Assembly: GCF_014204715.1 (NCBI RefSeq)
Contig: NZ_JACHLY010000002.1
Span: 1-64,000, forward strand
DNA: 64,000 bases
Direction of reading: 5' to 3'
Source of the DNA: Streptomonospora salina
GTDB taxonomy: Bacteria > Actinomycetota > Actinomycetes > Streptosporangiales > Streptosporangiaceae
How positions within the stretch are numbered: position 1 is the first letter of the stretch; each line of letters begins with the position of its first letter. The notes below the pieces were generated by a model that saw nothing but the letters and a program-made list of their open reading frames with translations, was not told where the DNA came from and did no database searches. Below are positions 1-8,587 of the stretch, in pieces. The translations under genes and the position numbers were made by a program.

Positions 1-873
1 TTCGGCCAGGGCGGGTGTGGGCTCCTGGGTGTTCCACTGGTAGCCGGCGTGCAGGGGGTGGTCGGCCGGGAAGTTCAGGCGCATGGGTACCGACTCGAGG
101 ACGGGGACGGCCAGGTGGTCGGCCAGGCGCTGGAGTTGGGTGACGGCGTGGGGGTCGCGGCCCAGGTAGGAGGTGACGACGAGGGGGGTGTCGGCCTCGG
201 TGAGGGCGCGGGCGATGGTGTCGGTGGTGTGGGGGTCGAGTGCGGCGGGGGCGATGGGGGGTGTGTGGTGGAGGTGGTAGCGGGGGTTGTCGGTGTCGGC
301 GGGGTCGAGGGTCTGTTCCATGACTTCGCGGGCGCCGACGAGGTAGGCGGGGCCGGCGGGTTCGCTGGTGGCGATCTGCAGGGCGCGGTGGACGAGTTGT
401 TTGACGTTGGCGCCGGTGCGGATCTCGTTGTCGTATTTGGTGTAGCCGCGGACGATGCCGCGCTGGTCGTGGACGTCTTGGATCCACTGGATGAATTCGT
501 TGCGGCTGCCGGTGTGTTCGCCGTACTGGGTGGAGGGTGAGGCGCCGGCGAAGACGAGGACCGGAGTGCGGCCTTTGGCGGCGTTGTGGATCATGCCGCC
601 GATGTTCTGGGTGCCGCATTCGACGTGGACGAGGACGGCTTGGGGGCGTCCGGTGGTTTGGGCGTAGCCCTGGGCGGCGGAGAAGGCGACGCTTTCGTGG
701 GGGCAGATGATCATGCGGGGGAAGCGGTGGGCGTCGCCGTTGGCGTTGGCGTGGGCGTAGGCCTCGACGATGCCGGGGTGGTCGCTGCCGAGGTTGGCGA
801 AGACGTAGTCGACGCCGGCTTCGGTGAGGGCTTCGAGGAACGCGGTGCTGGTGGTGTAGGGCGCGGTGGTCAT
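1..873 (-). CDS. Thiamine-diphosphate enzyme, acetolactate-synthase-like (3' end off window)
   Basis: The first 291 residues are visible, reading from ATG at 873 to the window edge without a stop. The start resembles the N-terminal pyrimidine-binding domain of ThDP enzymes: 'FANLGSDHPGIVEAY' near residues 25-39, then 'PHESVAFSAAQGYAQ', where E60 sits at the place of the catalytic glutamate that activates the cofactor. From about residue 200 the central domain begins ('PLVVTSYLGRD'). The ThDP/Mg-binding C-terminal domain would lie beyond base 1. These enzymes decarboxylate 2-keto acids or join keto acids; the substrate cannot be told from this half. It is transcribed away from the TetR gene next door. 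Family assignment is good, exact reaction unknown. Confidence 0.8.
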   Translation of the reverse strand, partial: MTTAPYTTSTAFLEALTEAGVDYVFANLGSDHPGIVEAYAHANANGDAHRFPRMIICPHESVAFSAAQGYAQTTGRPQAVLVHVECGTQNIGGMIHNAAKGRTPVLVFAGASPSTQYGEHTGSRNEFIQWIQDVHDQRGIVRGYTKYDNEIRTGANVKQLVHRALQIATSEPAGPAYLVGAREVMEQTLDPADTDNPRYHLHHTPPIAPAALDPHTTDTIARALTEADTPLVVTSYLGRDPHAVTQLQRLADHLAVPVLESVPMRLNFPADHPLHAGYQWNTQEPTPALAE

Positions 874-964
874 GGGACCCAGTCAAGCATCTGTGGCGAG
901 TGGTGTTTGCGCAGGGTGTGGGGGTACCTGCTGCGTCGGTGGTCTTGTTCCTGCGGTGTCGGGG

Positions 965-1549
965 TCAGGGGTCGGTGTCGGGGACGAGGAGGTCGACCAG
1001 GTCGTCGACGAGGCGGGTGGGGTCGGTGTCGTGCCAGGTTTCGGGCAGGGTGAGGTGTTCGACGATGAGGCCGGTCATGGCGAGGTAGAGGGCGCGGGCG
1101 GTGCGGCGTCCGCCGGGGTAGCCGCCGTGGACGTGGAAGTCGATGCTGTCGGTGATGCTGGTGTCGATGGCCGCGGTGAGTGCGGCGCGGACGTCGGGGC
1201 GGCGGGTGCCTTCCAGGCGTAGTTCGAGGAGGGCGATGTAGCCGGCGGGGTCGCGGGTGACGCGGTCGAAGAGGTCGTGCATGGCGGTTCGGACGGCGTC
1301 GCGGGTGGGTGCGGGGTCGGTGAGGCGGGCCATGTGTGCGGGTGCGGGGGCCAGGCGGACGTGGACGTGGGCGCCGGCTTGGGCGAGCAGGGTGTCGCGG
1401 TCGGGGAAGTAGTTGGATGCGGTGCCGGCGGGGACGGCGGCTGCGGTGTCGACGGCGCGGAAGGTGAGTCCGCGGGCGCCGTGGTCGGCGAGGACGTCGA
1501 CGGCGGCGTCGAGGAGGGCGCGGCGGCGGGGCTGGTTGGTTCTGGCCAT
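965..1549 (-). CDS. TetR/AcrR family transcriptional regulator
   Basis: A 194-residue protein with an N-terminal TetR helix-turn-helix: 'ALLDAAVDVLADHGARGLTFRAV', then 'TAAAVPAGTASNYFPDRDTLLA', where the recognition helix and the 'NYF' after it are typical. The rest is a helical ligand-binding domain with no recognisable ligand signature. I use ATG 1549, preceded by GGAGAG, rather than the upstream TTG at 1564. The gene is divergent from the VOC protein gene at 1630, and an AT-rich inverted repeat lies between them, so it probably represses itself and that neighbour. The ligand is unknown. Confidence 0.85.
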   Translation of the reverse strand: MARTNQPRRRALLDAAVDVLADHGARGLTFRAVDTAAAVPAGTASNYFPDRDTLLAQAGAHVHVRLAPAPAHMARLTDPAPTRDAVRTAMHDLFDRVTRDPAGYIALLELRLEGTRRPDVRAALTAAIDTSITDSIDFHVHGGYPGGRRTARALYLAMTGLIVEHLTLPETWHDTDPTRLVDDLVDLLVPDTDP

Positions 1550-1569
1550 GGGGCTCTCCGTCAAAAACG

Positions 1570-1602
1570 ACTATGCATATAGTACTTTGTTCATAGTGCT
1601 AT
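1570..1602. promoter_or_regulatory. Probable TetR operator between divergent genes
   Basis: An AT-rich stretch in very GC-rich DNA. It contains ACTATG (1570-1575) mirrored by CATAGT (1592-1597), and ATAGTAC (1579-1585) mirrored by GTGCTAT (1596-1602, one mismatch). It also carries TATAGT-like -10 sequences. It lies between the starts of the TetR and VOC genes, the usual place for a TetR operator. Binding is inferred. Confidence 0.5.
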
Positions 1603-1629
1603 TCGTGTAGTTGTTTGAGTGGGGGTCGG

Positions 1630-2046
1630 ATGCAGACTAAGGACATGGTCGGGTTCGCGCTGTCGGTGCGGGACCCGTCGGGGAGCGCGCGGTGGTTCGC
1701 CGAGTACTTCGGATTCGCCGTCAACGTCGATCTGGGCTGGTATGCCAATACGACCTCGCCCGATCTCGCGGGGGTGAGCCTGGACTTCCTGGCGCGCGAC
1801 AGCGAGTCCTGGCCCGAGGGGGTGCGGGGCCGGGGCGTGTCGGGGGCGATGGTGGCGTTCCTGGTCGCCGACGTCGACGCCGAGGACCGGCGGTTGCGTG
1901 CGGCGGGGGCGGAGTTCGCGCTGGATACGGTGACCGAGCCGTGGGGGCAGCGGCGTTTGCAGGTGCGCGGGCCCGAGGGGGTGGTCGTGGAGGTGCTGCA
2001 GGTGGTGGCGCCGGATCCGGAGTGGTCGGCTGCCAACGGCCTGTGA
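1630..2046 (+). CDS. VOC-family (glyoxalase/bleomycin-resistance fold) protein
   Basis: A protein of 138 residues from ATG 1630; an in-frame TTG at 1615 would add five residues. It shows one VOC module: 'FALSVRDPSGSARWFAEYF' at the start and 'FLVADVDAEDRRLRAAGAEF' followed by 'RGPEGVVVEVLQVV' at the end, where the closing glutamate is a usual metal ligand. Members bind a divalent metal or sequester small molecules. The substrate cannot be told. It is divergent from a TetR gene, suggesting induction by a small compound. Confidence 0.8.
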   Translation: MQTKDMVGFALSVRDPSGSARWFAEYFGFAVNVDLGWYANTTSPDLAGVSLDFLARDSESWPEGVRGRGVSGAMVAFLVADVDAEDRRLRAAGAEFALDTVTEPWGQRRLQVRGPEGVVVEVLQVVAPDPEWSAANGL

Positions 2047-2153
2047 GTTCGGCAGTGCCCAGGGCCGGCCGAGGGCGGCCTCTCCGGTGCCCCGCCGGCC
2101 GGTGGCCCGCTACCGCGGCCGGTTCACGGGCCGGCGGCGGAGTGGGCGGTGGC

Positions 2154-2930
2154 TCAGCTCAGGCCGCCGTTGGAGGAGATGAGCTGGCCGTTGACCCATC
2201 CGCCCTGGGGCGAGCACAGGAACGCGATCAGTTCGGCGCAGTCCTGGGGGGTGCCCAGACGCCCCAGCGGGGTGGCCTCGCGCAGGCGCCGGGCCAGGTC
2301 GGGGCTCATCCATCCGGTGTCGACGGGTCCGGGGTTGAGAGCGTTGGCGCTGATGCCCCGTTCGCCCAGTTCGGCGGCCGCGGCCAGGGTGATGCGGTCC
2401 AGGGCGCCTTTGCTGGCGCCGTAGGGCAGGTTGTGGGCGGTGTGGTCGCTGGTGAGGGCGATGATGCGGCCGCTGCCGTGCGGTCCGGGGAAGCGCAGGG
2501 CGTATTCGCGCATCAGCAGCCAGGCCGCGCGGGTGTTGACGGCGAAGTGGCGGTCGAAGCTGTCGAGGGCGGTGTCCAGCAGGCCGGAGTCCACGGATTC
2601 GCAGTGGGCCAGGACCAGGGCGGTGACCGGGCCGAGCCGTTCGTGCACGGCGGCCAGCAGTCGGGCGGGGGCGTCGGGATCGGCCAGGTCGGATTCCACC
2701 CCGAGCGCGCGGGCGCCGTGGGAGGTGACGGCGGCGTGCAGGGCTCGGGCGGCGCCCTCTTCGGTGCCCCAGGGCATGCGGGCGTCGTAGGCGCGGTAGT
2801 AGGTGAAGGCGACGTCGAAGCCGCGGGCGGCCAGCGTGCGGGCGGTGGCCGCGGCGATGTTGGTCGTGCGCCCGGCGCCGGTGACCAGCGCGACCGGTCG
2901 GGCGGGTGAGTCGGCGTCCATAGCGCCCAT
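2154..2930 (-). CDS. Short-chain dehydrogenase/reductase
   Basis: An SDR of about 258 residues. The cofactor loop near the start reads 'VTGAGRTTNIAAATA', which departs from the classic TGxxxGxG and is closer to the enoyl-reductase-like branch. The catalytic serine sits in 'IALTSDHTA' and the YxxxK pair in 'YGASKGALD'. 'NPGPVDTGWM' and 'VNGQLISSNGG' near the end are typical of the family. ATG 2930 is used; ATG 2921 is an equally good start. It probably reduces or oxidises a small carbonyl or hydroxyl compound with NAD(P)H. It stands alone, convergent with the VOC gene. Confidence 0.85.
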   Translation of the reverse strand: MGAMDADSPARPVALVTGAGRTTNIAAATARTLAARGFDVAFTYYRAYDARMPWGTEEGAARALHAAVTSHGARALGVESDLADPDAPARLLAAVHERLGPVTALVLAHCESVDSGLLDTALDSFDRHFAVNTRAAWLLMREYALRFPGPHGSGRIIALTSDHTAHNLPYGASKGALDRITLAAAAELGERGISANALNPGPVDTGWMSPDLARRLREATPLGRLGTPQDCAELIAFLCSPQGGWVNGQLISSNGGLS

Positions 2931-3203
2931 CTTCGCCGGGGGCGCTGCGGGGCGCACCGGGTTTTCGGTTCGGGGCGTCCTCTCCCCCGCTGGCGGGGGC
3001 CCGGCGGGGTGGCCGCCGCGATGGCGGCGGCGCTGCACGGTGACCCCGAGCCGTTCTTGTGGAGCCGTCCCGGGGCCGCCGAACGCGACGCTTGCATCCT
3101 CGTCCACAACCGGATCCGCCGCGATGGCGCGGCTCTTTCCCGTGGTGCCCGACACCTGCGTGACGGTTCGGCCTCGGATCAGGGGCGGGTGCCGTGGTGG
3201 CCC

Positions 3204-3440
3204 TCAGAGGCGCCGGATCGTGAGGAGCACGGGCGTGCGGACGCCGTGCTGCGCGGCGGCTTCGGCCACGTAGGCCGCCACCCATCCCAGGGCCTCATAG
3301 GACCACTCCCCCAGGCGGCCGGTGATCGCGGCGTGGTGGCGGTCGGGACCGCCGCGGTCGACCGGCCGGTTCCGCAGCGATGACTCCGGCAGGACGCCGC
3401 AGTCTTCACACGAAAGCAGGTGCACGCGACCGCGATGCAC
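3204..3440 (-). CDS. Small hypothetical protein with a CxxC motif
   Basis: A reading frame of 78 codons with GTG starts at 3440 or 3425. It encodes 'LLSCEDCGVLPESS' near the start and ends 'GVRTPVLLTIRRL'. Codon third positions look coding on this strand and it fills the gap before the divergent DUF899 gene. The CEDC pair could bind a metal or be redox-active, which is inference. I do not recognise the family. It could also be the tail of a decayed gene, since longer overlapping frames exist on the same strand. Confidence 0.4.
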   Translation of the reverse strand: MHRGRVHLLSCEDCGVLPESSLRNRPVDRGGPDRHHAAITGRLGEWSYEALGWVAAYVAEAAAQHGVRTPVLLTIRRL

Positions 3441-3469
3441 CCCGCCCGGACCGCACCGTGGAGGAACCC

Positions 3470-4156
3470 ATGACCGGAACCGCACTCCCGCCCGTCGTCG
3501 ACGCCGACACCTGGCGGCGCGAACTCGACGCGCTGCGCGCACGGGAGAAGGCCGCCACCCGCGAACTCGACGCGGTCGCCGCCCAGCGTCGCCGCCTGCC
3601 GATGGTCGAGCTGCCCGCCTACACCCTGGAGGGTGAAAACGGTCCGCTCCGGCTGGCCGACGTCTTCGACGGAGCATCTCAGCTCATCGTCTACCACCAC
3701 ATGTGGTTTCCCGGGCAGCGGTGGCAATGCGGAGGCTGCACCTGGTTCACGTCGCAGTTCACCCGACTGGAGTTCCTGGCTGCCTACGACGCCCGGTTCG
3801 TCGTGGTCACCCAGGGGCCGATCGCCGAGGCTCTGGCCTACAAACACCGGGTCGGAAACGCGATGACCTGGTACTCCACGGCCGACAGCGACTTCGGGGC
3901 CGACGTCGGCGCCCCACCCGGCGGCGGGTTCGCCGTCAACGTGCTCCTGCGCGACGGCGACACCGTCTACCGCACCTGGCACACCGCCGGCCGCGGGACC
4001 GAGCAGCTCAGCCACACGTTCGCGCTGCTCGACCTGCTGCCGTACGGGCGCCGGGAACAGTGGCAGGACGCGCCCGAAGGCTGGCCGCAAGGCCCGGCCT
4101 ACGGCGGTTGGCCCTCCGCTGAGGACGTCGCCGATCTCTACGGCGGGCGAACCTGA
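3470..4156 (+). CDS. DUF899 family thioredoxin-like protein
   Basis: A 228-residue protein starting at ATG 3470 behind GGAGG. An N-terminal helical segment leads into a thioredoxin-like fold with 'YHHMWFPGQRWQCGGCTWF'. C87 and C90 form a CxxC pair at the place where DUF899 proteins carry theirs. The rest has 'PIAEALAYKHRVGNAMTWYS' and 'VNVLLRDGDTVYRTWHT'. DUF899 proteins are common in actinobacteria and presumed redox proteins, with no settled substrate. The gene is monocistronic and divergent from the small CxxC protein gene. Confidence 0.85.
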   Translation: MTGTALPPVVDADTWRRELDALRAREKAATRELDAVAAQRRRLPMVELPAYTLEGENGPLRLADVFDGASQLIVYHHMWFPGQRWQCGGCTWFTSQFTRLEFLAAYDARFVVVTQGPIAEALAYKHRVGNAMTWYSTADSDFGADVGAPPGGGFAVNVLLRDGDTVYRTWHTAGRGTEQLSHTFALLDLLPYGRREQWQDAPEGWPQGPAYGGWPSAEDVADLYGGRT

Positions 4157-4654
4157 GTGCGGCCGGGACGATGCGCGCCCCGGTGGTGCGGGGACCGCAG
4201 CGGCCTGCCCCGTCGCCTCCCTGAAACCGCCGCGTTCCGGAGCGCAGGCGGGGAGCAGCTCGGCGCGCCGCTACGCCGAGTCGGTCCTCCCACGCGCGGC
4301 GGGTCTCCTCGGCGAGGTAGAGGACGGCGGTCGTGGGCGCCTCGCCCAGAGCGGTGGGCAACTCGACCGGCATGCCCCTGGAAAGTCCGACCAGGAGCGC
4401 AACGCTGAGAGCGGGGTTGCGTTCCGTTGTTCCTCAGCCCCGGATCAGCTCGTGCAGCCGACGGGCCGGCCGGTCCGGGGCCGCAACGACCGGGCGCCGG
4501 CGCGGAGCCCGGCGGTGCCGCTACCGGATGTAAAGCATCGGTTTCGATGCGCGCTCGTGCGGTGGCGGCCGCGCCGGGCGTGGGAAGTGACCTCCCGGAA
4601 GGCGGCGGCGACACCCCTGCCGCCGCGTTGTCGAACGCGAAGGACGGCGTGGTT
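4157..4654. other. Gene-poor stretch with a possible decayed minus-strand frame
   Basis: Almost 500 bases between the DUF899 gene and the symporter. On the minus strand (about 4418 to 4260) one frame reads like protein: 'LLVGLSRGMPVELPTALGEA' continuing 'VLYLAEETRRAWEDRL'. It has a stop just upstream and no good end, so it looks like a scrap of a lost gene whose family I do not recognise. The last 70 bases carry the AAGGACGG ribosome-binding site of the symporter. I see nothing else. Confidence 0.3.
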
Positions 4655-6019
4655 ATGGCCGACCGATCCCCGAAACCGTCGAGCCGATCGCTGTGGCGGC
4701 GCTATCTCGATTTCCCCCTGATCTACAAGCTGGCGATCGCGCTGGTGGCGGGCGCGGTCGTGGGCCTGGCCGTGGGCGAGCCCGCTACCGCGCTGCAGCC
4801 GTTGGGCGAGGTGTTCCTACGGCTGTTGCAGATGCTGGTCATGCCGCTGGTGGTGGTCACCCTCATCGCCGGTGTCTCCTCGATCGACCCGGTGCGGCTG
4901 GGCGGTATCGGGCTGAAGGTGCTGGTGTTCTACCTGGCTACCTCGGCGGTGGCGATCACCGTGGGGCTGCTGGCGGCGCTGGCGGTCGCGCCGGGCACCG
5001 GGCTGCAAGCGCCCGGCCGGACCGAGCAGTCGCCCGAGCAGGCGCCGCCGGTCGCCCAGACGCTGGTGGAGATCGTGCCGGAGAACCCCTTCGCCGCGTT
5101 GGCCGAGGGCAACGTGTTGGCGGTGATGTTCGCCGCGATCGCCGCGGGGATCGCGCTGGCGTTCATGCGGGCCAGTTCCGACGAGCGCATCGCCGGTTTG
5201 GGCGCGTTGCTGCGGCGCGGTGTGGACGCGGGCGTGGAGCTGGTGTTCGTGATCGTGCGCGGTGTGCTGCAGTACGCCCCGGTCGGGGTGTTCGCGCTGA
5301 TCGCGGTGGTGCTGGCCGAGACGGGCGTGGATGCGCTGGTGCCGCTGGCCAAGCTCACCGGGGTCGTCTACGGCGGTGTGGCCGTGCAGATCGGCGTCTA
5401 TGCCGCGGTGCTGGTGCTGTTCCGGGTCGGGGTGCGGCGGTTCTTCGCCGCAGCCCGCGAGCCGATGGTGACGGCGTTCGCGACGCGTTCCAGTAGCGGC
5501 ACGCTGCCGGTGTCGACCCGGGCGGCGCGGCGCATGGGCGTGGACGAGGGCGTCTACGGGTTCACGCTGCCGCTGGGCGCGACCGTCAACATGGACGGGA
5601 CGGCGATCTATGTGGGTGCGGCGACGGTGTTCGTCGCCAACGTCGCCGGTGTGGAGCTGACGGTGGGTCAGCTGCTGATGGTCGTGCTGGTGGGCGTGCT
5701 GGCCTCGATCGGTACCGCGGGGGTGCCGGGTGCGGGGTTGATCATGCTGTCGCTGGCGGTGACCCAGGCGGGGCTGCCGTTCGGGCCGGTGGCGCTGGTG
5801 GCCGGCATCGACGCGATCCTGGACATGGTGCGCACGATGTGCAACGTCACCGGGGATCTGACCGGTACGCGCGTCATCGCCCGCACCGAGCGCGGCATGG
5901 TGCACGAGAGCGGCGAGGACGGGACCGGGCCGGGGGCCGGTGCGGCGGCGGTGCCGGCCGGTGCGCAGCGGGCCGAGGGCGCTGAACCGCCCGGCGAGGA
6001 CGCCGGGTCGGGCGGCTGA
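4655..6019 (+). CDS. Dicarboxylate/amino acid:cation symporter (DAACS)
   Basis: A 454-residue membrane carrier of the glutamate/dicarboxylate symporter family, which moves C4-dicarboxylates or acidic amino acids with H+ or Na+. The sequence shows the serine-rich first hairpin 'TRSSSGTLPVSTRAA', the Na+/substrate motif 'NMDGTAIY', the second hairpin 'GTAGVPGAGLIML' and the last-helix signature 'MCNVTGDLTG'. Eight hydrophobic helices fit the family. ATG 4655 is preceded by AAGGACGG. The last 40 residues are a loose Gly/Ala/acidic tail not found in the core fold. It stands alone and is followed by a strong hairpin. Confidence 0.92.
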   Translation: MADRSPKPSSRSLWRRYLDFPLIYKLAIALVAGAVVGLAVGEPATALQPLGEVFLRLLQMLVMPLVVVTLIAGVSSIDPVRLGGIGLKVLVFYLATSAVAITVGLLAALAVAPGTGLQAPGRTEQSPEQAPPVAQTLVEIVPENPFAALAEGNVLAVMFAAIAAGIALAFMRASSDERIAGLGALLRRGVDAGVELVFVIVRGVLQYAPVGVFALIAVVLAETGVDALVPLAKLTGVVYGGVAVQIGVYAAVLVLFRVGVRRFFAAAREPMVTAFATRSSSGTLPVSTRAARRMGVDEGVYGFTLPLGATVNMDGTAIYVGAATVFVANVAGVELTVGQLLMVVLVGVLASIGTAGVPGAGLIMLSLAVTQAGLPFGPVALVAGIDAILDMVRTMCNVTGDLTGTRVIARTERGMVHESGEDGTGPGAGAAAVPAGAQRAEGAEPPGEDAGSGG

Positions 6020-6078
6020 CGGTCGCGGCGCGGGCCCGCCGGGATCCGGCGGGACGCCGGTGCGCCTGGGCGGGCCCG

Positions 6079-6118
6079 GCGGTCGGCGGCGCCTGGAACA
6101 CAGCGCGCCGCCGACCGC
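6079..6118 (+). terminator. Hairpin terminator after the symporter gene
   Basis: A perfect 14-bp stem (6079-6092 with 6105-6118) around a 12-nt loop lies 60 bases past the symporter stop. There is no T-tract, as is common for actinobacterial terminators. Confidence 0.65.
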
Positions 6119-6456
6119 GGGCGGTCGCCGTTCGGGACCGGGGGGAGCGGTCCCGAGGGCGACCTTGCGGAAGGTCCCGACGGCAGGAAGTTATCGGGGA
6201 TCCGTGCGGGTGCGGGCCGGAATCCGGGAATCCGCCGGGGATTTCGCGGCAGGTTCGGTCACCGTGTGTGTCCGAATCATCGACGCAACGGGGGTGTGGC
6301 GCCGGCGCCGGCGTCGGCCTGTGCCCTGGTGGTATTTCGCTGACCTGGAACGGCGCCGGGTGATTCGGGTCGGCGGCGCCGCGGGGCCGGGGCGGGGGCC
6401 GCTTCCGGGGCGGGGCCGGTGTGGCCCCGGCCCCGCGGCATCGGTCCGACCGGAAC
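6119..6456. other. Intergenic stretch, no gene seen
   Basis: About 340 bases between the symporter terminator and the terminator of the Gfo/Idh gene. It holds one small stem, GACCTT/AAGGTC at 6160-6175, and GC-rich simple sequence. I find no convincing coding frame on either strand. Confidence 0.5.
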
Positions 6457-6480
6457 CGGGCCGCCGCGCGGCGGCCCGGG
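6457..6480 (-). terminator. Palindromic terminator of the Gfo/Idh gene
   Basis: A perfect 24-base palindrome (arms 6457-6468 and 6469-6480) begins 8 bases past the minus-strand stop at 6489. It would form a very stable GC hairpin. No T-tract follows. Confidence 0.6.
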
Positions 6481-6488
6481 GCGGGCGG

Positions 6489-7493
6489 TCAGTCCCGGTC
6501 GGCGGGGTAGGTCACGCCGATGCGCTCGCGCACCCCGTCGAGGGTGCGGGCGATGCGCAGGCTCTCCTGCCAGTCCATCAGGGGACTCTGGCGCTGGCCG
6601 GCGTGCAGTCGGCGGTGGACCTCTTCGACTTCGTACTCGAAGCCGTTGGCGCGGTGCGGGAAGTCCATGGGTTCGGGGTCGGCGCCGTCGCGGTGCAGTA
6701 CCAGCCCGGTGGGGCAGAACCAGTCGGTCAGGGCGATGCTGCCGCGGGTGCCGACGATGTCGGCGCGGCGCGGGATGGGGGCCTCGATCGAGCAGCCCAG
6801 CAGCCCCAGGGTGTCGCCGGGGCCGGTCACCGTCATCGCGACCTGGGCGTCGACGCCGGTGGGGGCTTTGTGGGCCTGGGCGGTCAGGGAGGTGAATTCG
6901 CCCAGGACCATGGAGGCGAAGGCGACGGGGTAGACGCCCACGTCCAACAGTGCTCCCCCGGCCAGTTCGGGGGCGAACAGGCGGCCGTGGGGGTCGTATT
7001 CCATGCGGCCGCCGATGCTGGCCTGGACCATGCGGACGTCGCCGATGGCGCCGTCGGCGACCAGTCTGCGGGCGGCGTCGGTGGCGGGGGCGAATCGGGT
7101 CCACATCGCTTCCATGAGGAAGCGGTCGGTGCGGCGGGCGGCGTCGATCATCTCCTGGGCCTGGGCGGCGTTGACGGCCAGGGGTTTCTCGCACAGCACG
7201 TGGCGGCCGGCGTTCAGGCATTGCACGGCGGCTTCGTGGTGGACGCTGTGGGGGGTGGCGATGTAGACGACGTCGACCCCGGTGTCGGCGGCGAGGTCGG
7301 CGTAGGTGGCGTGGGCGCGGGGGATGTCCCAGGTGTCGGCGAAGCGTCGGGCGGTGTCGGCGCTGCGCGAGCCCACGGCCGCGACTTCGGCCCCGGGTAC
7401 GGCGCGCAGGCCGGTCATGAAGCGGTGGGCGATGGCGCCGGTGCCGAGGATGCCCCACCGCACCGGTGGCTGAGGCGAGTTGTCGTTGGTCAC
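6489..7493 (-). CDS. Gfo/Idh/MocA family oxidoreductase
   Basis: A 334-residue NAD(P)-dependent oxidoreductase. The Rossmann motif 'WGILGTGAIAHRF' lies at residues 13-25 and the family's EKP motif at 102-104 ('CEKPLAVNAAQAQEM'), whose lysine is catalytic. The C-terminal half is the mixed alpha/beta substrate domain. Members act on sugars, inositols or related polyols, and the substrate is not evident here. GTG 7493 is the start. A GC palindrome follows the stop. The gene is divergent from the YjbR gene, about 100 bases apart. Confidence 0.9.
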   Translation of the reverse strand: MTNDNSPQPPVRWGILGTGAIAHRFMTGLRAVPGAEVAAVGSRSADTARRFADTWDIPRAHATYADLAADTGVDVVYIATPHSVHHEAAVQCLNAGRHVLCEKPLAVNAAQAQEMIDAARRTDRFLMEAMWTRFAPATDAARRLVADGAIGDVRMVQASIGGRMEYDPHGRLFAPELAGGALLDVGVYPVAFASMVLGEFTSLTAQAHKAPTGVDAQVAMTVTGPGDTLGLLGCSIEAPIPRRADIVGTRGSIALTDWFCPTGLVLHRDGADPEPMDFPHRANGFEYEVEEVHRRLHAGQRQSPLMDWQESLRIARTLDGVRERIGVTYPADRD

Positions 7494-7595
7494 CGCAGCA
7501 GCCTAGTGGGCGCTTTCGGTGCGGAGGGCCGGTGGGGGCGGGCGGGTGATAGGGCTGCAGGGTGGTAGCGAGTCGTCGAGTGGAGGGAGCCGGTG

Positions 7596-7937
7596 ATGGC
7601 GGATTGGGACGAGGCGCTGGCGATCGGGCGCGCGCTGGCGGAGGTTGAGGAGTCGACCTCCTACAACACGCCGGCGCTGAAGGTGCGGGGGCGGTTGTTC
7701 GCGCGGCTGCGTACCGAGGCCGAGGGGGCGCTGATGGTGGTGTGCGAGCCGGACGAGAAGGAGGCGCTGCTGGCGTCGGGCGACCCCGCGTTTCTCACGA
7801 CCGAGCACTACGACGGTTACGGCGCGGTGCTGGTGGATCTGGAGCGGGTGGACAGTGTCGAGCTGGCCGAGTTGCTGACGGAGGCGTGGCGGATCACGGC
7901 GCCGGCGCGGCTGCGCCGGGAGTTCGACGCGAGCTGA
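7596..7937 (+). CDS. MmcQ/YjbR family protein
   Basis: A 113-residue protein of the small MmcQ/YjbR family, with 'LAEVEESTSYNTPALKVRGR' and 'FLTTEHYDGYGAVLVDLERV' as typical blocks. The fold resembles DNA-binding 'double-wing' proteins but the role is unsettled. A GGAGGGAG box precedes ATG 7596 (GTG 7593 is one codon upstream). Its last 44 bases overlap the 3' end of the convergent gene at 7894. Confidence 0.85.
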   Translation: MADWDEALAIGRALAEVEESTSYNTPALKVRGRLFARLRTEAEGALMVVCEPDEKEALLASGDPAFLTTEHYDGYGAVLVDLERVDSVELAELLTEAWRITAPARLRREFDAS

Positions 7938-8355
7938 GGGCGCGGGCGCCGTTGAGGCGGACGCGTCGGCGGCGCCGGGGCGGGGGTGTCGGGTCGGTGG
8001 GGATGTGGCGCAGGCTGTAGGCGCACACGCTCGCCCACCCGGCGGCGGCCGCGCCGACGGTGAGCCGTTGGCGCCGGAGCGGCAGCCGGGTGCCGAACAC
8101 GAGTGCGTCGCCGATGTCGCAGGCCACACGTGCGGCGACGGCGGCCCGCATCGCTGCGGGGCCGGGGGCGGTGAGCATGAGGGCGCCGGTGGCCATGTCG
8201 CGCACCCCGATGGCGTACATGAGCAGTCGGGTGTCGCGGGGGACGCTGCCGTCGGGGGCGGTGTGGCCGCTGGGGCCGGCCATCAGGTGCGGCCGGGCCA
8301 TGATGGCGGCGCTGAAGGCGATGGTCACCGCTCCCAGCGTTCGGGGCACGAGCAT
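7894..8355 (-). CDS. Small membrane protein (DUF4267-like)
   Basis: A 153-residue protein from ATG 8355, preceded by AGGAGA. It has several hydrophobic stretches: an N-terminal helix ('LGAVTIAFSAAIMARP'), 'RDTRLLMYAIGVRDMATGAL' with the conserved 'GVRD' seen in DUF4267-type proteins, and two later ones. The tail is Arg/Pro-rich and disordered and overlaps the YjbR gene on the other strand by 44 bases, so the last 15 residues may be non-essential. The function is unknown. Confidence 0.65.
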   Translation of the reverse strand: MLVPRTLGAVTIAFSAAIMARPHLMAGPSGHTAPDGSVPRDTRLLMYAIGVRDMATGALMLTAPGPAAMRAAVAARVACDIGDALVFGTRLPLRRQRLTVGAAAAGWASVCAYSLRHIPTDPTPPPRRRRRVRLNGARALSSRRTPGAAAPAP

Positions 8356-8587
8356 GGGCGTCGTCTCCTGGTGGCAGGGCTGAGGGGTGCTCGGGGCGTC
8401 CCGGAATGCTCGTTCCCCGTCTGCGGCGCGCCCACACCGCAGGCGCCCGGGCTGGGGCCGGTGCCGGCCGCGATCAGTTCGCGGATGCACCCGGTCGGCG
8501 GCGACGACGCACACGACCGCCGCCCGGCGGGTGCCCCAGTGGGGCGGGGCGCCCGGGACCTGCGTGGCGGCGGGACGGAGCCGCCGT

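Noticed and set aside
4427-4654. Longer start for the symporter (adds 76 residues)
   Set aside because: The extension is Gly/Pro/Ala-rich with no ribosome-binding site; ATG 4655 has AAGGACGG and gives the usual length.
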